Source: Bacillota bacterium | GTDB taxonomy: Bacteria; Bacillota_C; Negativicutes; CTSoil-072 | Direction: 5' to 3' | NCBI GenBank assembly: GCA_017861495.1 | Contig: JAGFXW010000084.1 | Location: forward strand, 1 to 8,675 | Length of the DNA: 8,675 nucleotides | Part shown: positions 6,389-8,675 of the stretch, piece by piece | How the letters are laid out: each line of letters begins with the position of its first letter | Numbering within the stretch: position 1 is the stretch's first letter | The notes under the pieces: generated by a model | What the model saw: only the letters and a program-made list of their open reading frames with translations | Databases searched by the model: none | What the model was told of the DNA's origin: nothing | Translations under genes and position numbers: made by a program

Positions 6389-7021
6389 TTGAAACAGTTT
6401 TTTACATTTTTACTTTGTGCCGCAGTTTTAGCAGCAGTTCCACAAGCTGCCGCTGCAGCCCCGACTGTCTACGGTACAACCGGCATGATCGGAAATCCCA
6501 GCGCGGATGTTTTGCGGGACGGCCAGTTTTCACTGGGCTATTTTCGTATGGAGGATACAACAACCGGTACATTGGCAGTCAGTGTAGCAGAGGGACTGGA
6601 AGTTGGCGCAGCCAATTTTCATAACACCCGGCAAGGGTCGGACACCTTGCTTAATGTAAAATATTCGTTGTTGTCCGAACAGTTGCTGAAGCCCGGTCTG
6701 GCGATTGGCGCAGAAAACAGTATTCACGGCGGGCAGCGGTCTTTGTTTGCCGTTGCCAGTAAAGGCTTGCCGTTTGGGATGCGTATTCACGTCGGCGCCG
6801 GCAATGGCCGGTTTGATGGTGTATTCGCCGGACTAGAGAAGACTTGGAACCCGCTCAGCGCAGTGACTGGTAATAATGTTTTTCCGGCAACCACCTTGCT
6901 TCTGGAATTTGATGGACACAGAATGAATTATGGCGCGCGGTTGGCGTTGCTGCCCGGCTTGAAAATGGATGCCGGTTGGTATAACCATCATTTTTATACC
7001 GGCGTTACGTTCACAAAGTAA
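6389..7021 (+). CDS. Short YjbH-like outer-membrane beta-barrel protein
   Basis: A 210-aa exported protein. The signal peptide (KQFFTFLLCAAVLAAVPQAAAAA) is cleaved near residues 22-24. The mature start, YGTTGMIGNPSADVLRDGQFSLGY, resembles the opening of the YjbH family (gene linked to exopolysaccharide export in E. coli), with its G-x-x-G-x-x-x-x-P-[ST]-A and DG-[QE] signature. The rest alternates strand-like segments with Gly/Asn turns (EVGAANF, KPGLAIGAEN, RIHVGAGNG, MNYGARLALLPG), ending with GVTFTK. It is much shorter than E. coli YjbH (about 700 aa), so only the N-terminal module or a minimal barrel is present. Start: TTG 6389 with GGGAGG (6375-6380) upstream; a longer reading overlaps lpxD and has no signal peptide at its end. 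Role unknown; it sits among lipid A genes, which suggests envelope function. Confidence 0.75.
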   Translation: MKQFFTFLLCAAVLAAVPQAAAAAPTVYGTTGMIGNPSADVLRDGQFSLGYFRMEDTTTGTLAVSVAEGLEVGAANFHNTRQGSDTLLNVKYSLLSEQLLKPGLAIGAENSIHGGQRSLFAVASKGLPFGMRIHVGAGNGRFDGVFAGLEKTWNPLSAVTGNNVFPATTLLLEFDGHRMNYGARLALLPGLKMDAGWYNHHFYTGVTFTK

Positions 7022-7058
7022 AAAATTTAGGTTAGGGAAATAAGGAGTCGATACCAGC

Positions 7059-7931
7059 ATGGTGTATACTTTTTTGAAAGCGTTGAGCAAAATTGCGCCG
7101 CGCTTGTCATTATCCGTCCGCTGCAGGCTTGGCGATTTGCTGGGCCGGGCCGTGTGGCCCCTTGTGCCGCGTAAACGGAAAAAAATGGCGCAAACCAATA
7201 TCCAATTGAGCTTGAAATTGGACCAACCGGAGTCGTATGCTGTTGCCAAAGCCAGCGCCGTCCGGTTCGGACGCTTGTTATTGGAAATGCTATGCTTACC
7301 CGGCCTGACCTTGAATACCTTGCCGCAGCTGGTGAGCCGGATTGTAGGAATGGAACACTTGCGGCAGGCGCAGGCGGCCGGCCGGGGAGTGATTGTAATC
7401 ACGGCCCACAGCGGAAACTGGGAACTGATTGGTCCGGCCTTATCACTGCATGGATTTCCCATGGTAGGAGTTGCTTTGAAGCAGCATAACTCTGCTGTCG
7501 ACCGGTTTATCAATGAATGCCGGACGGCTGCCGGAATGAAAATTATTTACAAGACGGATGTCCGCTCGATCCTGCGTACTTTGGCCGATGGCGCGATCGT
7601 TGGGTTGTTGATTGACCAGGATGCCCGTCAGGACGGCACGTTTGTCGATTTTTTCGGCCGTCCGGCTTCCACGCCGAAAGGCGCCGCTGTGATGGCCCGG
7701 ATGCAAAATGTGCCGATTGTGCCACTATTTATCCATAGTGAAGCAGACGGCCGACACGTTATTGAAATCCAGGAGCCGATCCAAATGGAAAAAACAGCCG
7801 ATCGGGAAGGCGATGTCCAGAAAATGATGCAGAGTTTGACCGGTTTAGTCGAAGACCATATCCGCAGCTACCCGCAGGAATGGTTTTGGCTGCACAACCG
7901 TTGGAAAACCAGGCTGACAGAAGAGCGATGA
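7059..7931 (+). CDS. Lipid A late acyltransferase, LpxL/HtrB-type
   Basis: A 290-aa lysophospholipid-acyltransferase-superfamily enzyme of the HtrB/LpxL/MsbB group, which adds secondary acyl chains to lipid A (or a lipid A precursor) at the inner face of the inner membrane. The catalytic HX4E motif is AHSGNWE, with His117 and Glu122. Further family segments are LLIDQDARQDGTFVDFFGRPASTPKGAAVMARMQ (about 184-217) and the IVPLFIH strand, and the C-terminal PQEWFWLHNRWK motif typical of this family. The N-terminal region (about 1-30) is amphipathic rather than a clear membrane span. ATG 7059 has TAAGGAG 11 nt upstream. Length is close to E. coli LpxL (306). Sequence alone cannot tell which position is acylated or whether the acceptor carries Kdo. 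It begins 37 nt after the YjbH-like gene and is the last gene before a long repeat region. Confidence 0.92.
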   Translation: MVYTFLKALSKIAPRLSLSVRCRLGDLLGRAVWPLVPRKRKKMAQTNIQLSLKLDQPESYAVAKASAVRFGRLLLEMLCLPGLTLNTLPQLVSRIVGMEHLRQAQAAGRGVIVITAHSGNWELIGPALSLHGFPMVGVALKQHNSAVDRFINECRTAAGMKIIYKTDVRSILRTLADGAIVGLLIDQDARQDGTFVDFFGRPASTPKGAAVMARMQNVPIVPLFIHSEADGRHVIEIQEPIQMEKTADREGDVQKMMQSLTGLVEDHIRSYPQEWFWLHNRWKTRLTEER

Positions 7932-7933
7932 GC

Positions 7934-7995
7934 GCCGGATACTATCCAACGCCTCGACTCTGTCGCTTGACCTCGGCTTATGGATAGTATCCGGC
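7934..7995. repeat. 15-bp perfect inverted repeat after the acyltransferase
   Basis: 7934-7948 (GCCGGATACTATCCA) is the exact reverse complement of 7981-7995, with a 32-nt spacer. It begins 2 nt after the acyltransferase stop. The right arm belongs to the first copy of the dispersed repeat below; the left arm is an inverted fragment of it. No T-tract follows, so it is not a standard terminator, but the RNA hairpin would end the operon message with a stable structure. Confidence 0.8.
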
Positions 7996-8045
7996 TGTAC
8001 AATCGCTGAAAAACAAGCCCGTCAGAAAAGCGGTTACGTACAAGC
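7961..8045 (+). repeat. Degenerate direct repeat, copy A
   Basis: Copy A reads TGTCGCTTGACC, CTTATGGATA, CTGTACAA, GCTGAAAAA, CGTCAGAA and ACGTACAAGC in that order over about 85 nt. The same blocks recur in the same order in copy B, 96 nt further on, and the first half recurs in copy C. It contains no gene. The pattern suggests a dispersed intergenic repeat, but copies elsewhere in the genome cannot be seen here. Confidence 0.75.
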
Positions 8046-8056
8046 AAATATTATAC

Positions 8057-8141
8057 TGATGCTTGACCTTCGCTTATGGATATCATCTGGTTGCACAACT
8101 GCTGAAAAAATGCTCGTCAGAAGAGCCGTAACGTATAAGCA
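8057..8141 (+). repeat. Degenerate direct repeat, copy B
   Basis: Copy B matches copy A block by block with scattered substitutions: TGATGCTTGACC, CTTATGGATA, TTGCACAA, GCTGAAAAAA, CGTCAGAA and ACGTATAAGC. Its internal GGATATCATCTGG corresponds to GGATAGTATCCGG of copy A. It is followed by CCTCGACTC (8144-8152), which also precedes copy A (7952-7960). Confidence 0.75.
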
Positions 8142-8152
8142 GACCTCGACTC

Positions 8153-8312
8153 ATCTCGTTAACCGCCTGTAACACTTCGTTAATAGGCGGTAAGACTCGA
8201 AACCCTAAAGGGAAACTTCGGCTTCGCGAAATCAAAGATTTCGAGCCTCAGTCTTAAGTTCGCTCTAAGGGTTCGGAACGACTATAATCCTTCCGAACCC
8301 AAGGCTCATTTA
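8153..8312 (+). ncRNA. Highly structured segment, possible inserted element or RNA
   Basis: Several inverted repeats pack into about 145 nt. Hairpin 1: ACCGCCT (8162-8168) with AGGCGGT (8185-8191), containing TAAC/GTTA inside. An outer helix, AAGACT (8192-8197) with AGTCTT (8250-8255), encloses hairpin 2 (CGAA 8198-8201 with TTCG 8217-8220, and CCC/GGG inside) and hairpin 3 (CGAAATC 8227-8233 with GATTTCG 8237-8243, extended by GGCT/AGCC). Hairpin 4: GGGTTCGGAA (8269-8278) with TTCCGAACCC (8291-8300), 10 bp. Together they form a branched fold. No protein is encoded. It could be a small RNA, a non-autonomous mobile element or a folded dispersed repeat; I match it to no known RNA family. Confidence 0.5.
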
Positions 8313-8354
8313 TGTCGCTTGACCTTCACTTATGGATAGTCTCCGACTGTACAT
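8313..8354 (+). repeat. Degenerate direct repeat, partial copy C
   Basis: Copy C keeps the first half of the unit: TGTCGCTTGACC, CTTATGGATAG, TCCG and CTGTACA, then loses similarity. Its start is identical to copy A's over the first 13 bases. It lies directly after the structured segment. Confidence 0.7.
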
Positions 8355-8405
8355 GATTACAGGGTGGTTACTTTTTTTGCGAGCGAAGAACGTGACGGGT
8401 TGCTC

Positions 8406-8442
8406 TTGCAGGAAAAAAACTTTTCCGATATACTATAGTATA
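8406..8442 (+). promoter_or_regulatory. lpxC promoter with palindrome over the -10 box
   Basis: A -35 box TTGCAG (8406-8411), 17-nt spacer and -10 box TATACT (8429-8434) form a good sigma-A promoter, with transcription starting near 8441 and a leader of about 130 nt. TATACTATAGTATA (8429-8442) is a perfect 14-nt palindrome covering the -10 box and reaching the start site, a position where a repressor dimer could block transcription. AT-rich palindromes also arise by chance, so the operator role is a proposal. Confidence 0.65.
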
Positions 8443-8454
8443 GTATTGTCTGGA

Positions 8455-8513
8455 AGACCGTTGCAAAAGTCCGCCTGCGGCGCACTTGCAGCCAAGGCTT
8501 TTTCAGCGGGTCT
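8455..8513 (+). promoter_or_regulatory. Structured lpxC leader with attenuator-like hairpin and T-run
   Basis: Within the leader, TGC-AA-AAGT (8462-8470) pairs with ACTTGCA (8484-8490), enclosing CGCC/GGCG (8472-8475, 8479-8482). Next comes GCC-AA-GGC (8491-8498) followed directly by TTTTT (8499-8503). An outer helix AGACC (8455-8459) with GGTCT (8509-8513) could compete. A hairpin followed by a T-run between promoter and coding sequence is the layout of a transcription attenuator. I see no known riboswitch consensus. Confidence 0.4.
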
Positions 8514-8569
8514 CATTATTTGTTGGCAATCTGCCGCCCTTGCGACAGATACGCTTGGGAGGAAAAAAT

Positions 8570-8675
8570 TTGCAAAATCAGGCAACGATTACAAATTCCG
8601 TAACATACACCGGAATTGGCTTGCATTCCGGGAAACCGGTTACAATTACTTTGCAGCCGGCGCCGGTGGATACCG
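8570..8675 (+). CDS. lpxC: LpxC, UDP-3-O-acyl-GlcNAc deacetylase (N-terminal part, runs off window)
   Basis: LpxC is the zinc-dependent deacetylase that commits UDP-3-O-acyl-GlcNAc to lipid A synthesis. Only the first 35 codons are present: MQNQATITNSVTYTGIGLHS, then GKPVTITLQPAPVDT. The TGIGLHSGKPV motif and the following strand leading to PAP match the LpxC N-terminus (E. coli: TGVGLHTGKKVTLTLRPAP). The zinc ligands lie beyond the window. The TTG start has GGGAGG (8557-8562) 7 nt upstream. It has its own promoter and leader, separating its control from the lpxD unit. Confidence 0.93.
   Translation, partial: MQNQATITNSVTYTGIGLHSGKPVTITLQPAPVDT

Noticed and set aside
7961..8354. CRISPR array
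   Set aside because: Repeats are long, degenerate and unevenly spaced, with no short identical repeats or uniform spacers.
8347..8378. Intrinsic terminator ending in seven T (8372-8378)
   Set aside because: The only stem nearby (CTGTA/TACAG) is 5 bp and separated from the T-run by 9 nt.

Overview
The window is an outer-membrane biogenesis and lipid A locus. It carries BamA, a second POTRA-type protein, three Skp/OmpH-family proteins, LpxD, a YjbH-like outer-membrane protein, a late (LpxL/HtrB-type) acyltransferase and the first codons of LpxC, all on the + strand. An LPS outer-membrane gene set combined with Firmicutes-like signals (AAGGAGG Shine-Dalgarno sites, several TTG/GTG starts, consensus sigma-A promoters) points to a diderm Firmicute of the class Negativicutes, probably Sporomusa/Pelosinus-like. 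The lineage is an inference from gene content and order, not from a search.

Layout. Positions 1-74 hold the C-terminus of an upstream gene. 95-1879 is bamA (3 POTRA domains plus a barrel). A 12-bp hairpin follows, then an exceptionally long Shine-Dalgarno and a gene (about 1935-3221) with no ATG/GTG/TTG at its true N-terminus. Its product reads as signal peptide, three POTRA-like repeats and a short beta-rich C-terminal region. A near-consensus promoter at 3246-3274 starts the next unit: ompH-1 (signal peptide or anchor), ompH-2 (long lipoprotein), ompH-3 (short lipoprotein), lpxD, yjbH-like, lpxL-like. A 638-bp gene-free stretch (7932-8569) holds a 15-bp inverted repeat, three copies of a degenerate repeat, a highly folded segment that appears inserted into the repeat array, and then a promoter with a 14-nt palindrome over its -10 box and a ~130-nt leader before lpxC.

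How it works together. BamA, and possibly the POTRA paralogue beside it, insert beta-barrel proteins. The OmpH/Skp proteins would chaperone barrel precursors in the periplasm, two of them tethered by lipid anchors. LpxD, the late acyltransferase and LpxC make and acylate lipid A, and the YjbH-like protein is a likely client barrel. Barrel assembly and lipid A synthesis are thus encoded together.

The most interesting items are the POTRA paralogue with its short barrel and apparent ATT (or ACG) start behind a 14-nt anti-16S match, the triplicated OmpH family with different membrane tethering, and the repeat/structured insertion upstream of lpxC.
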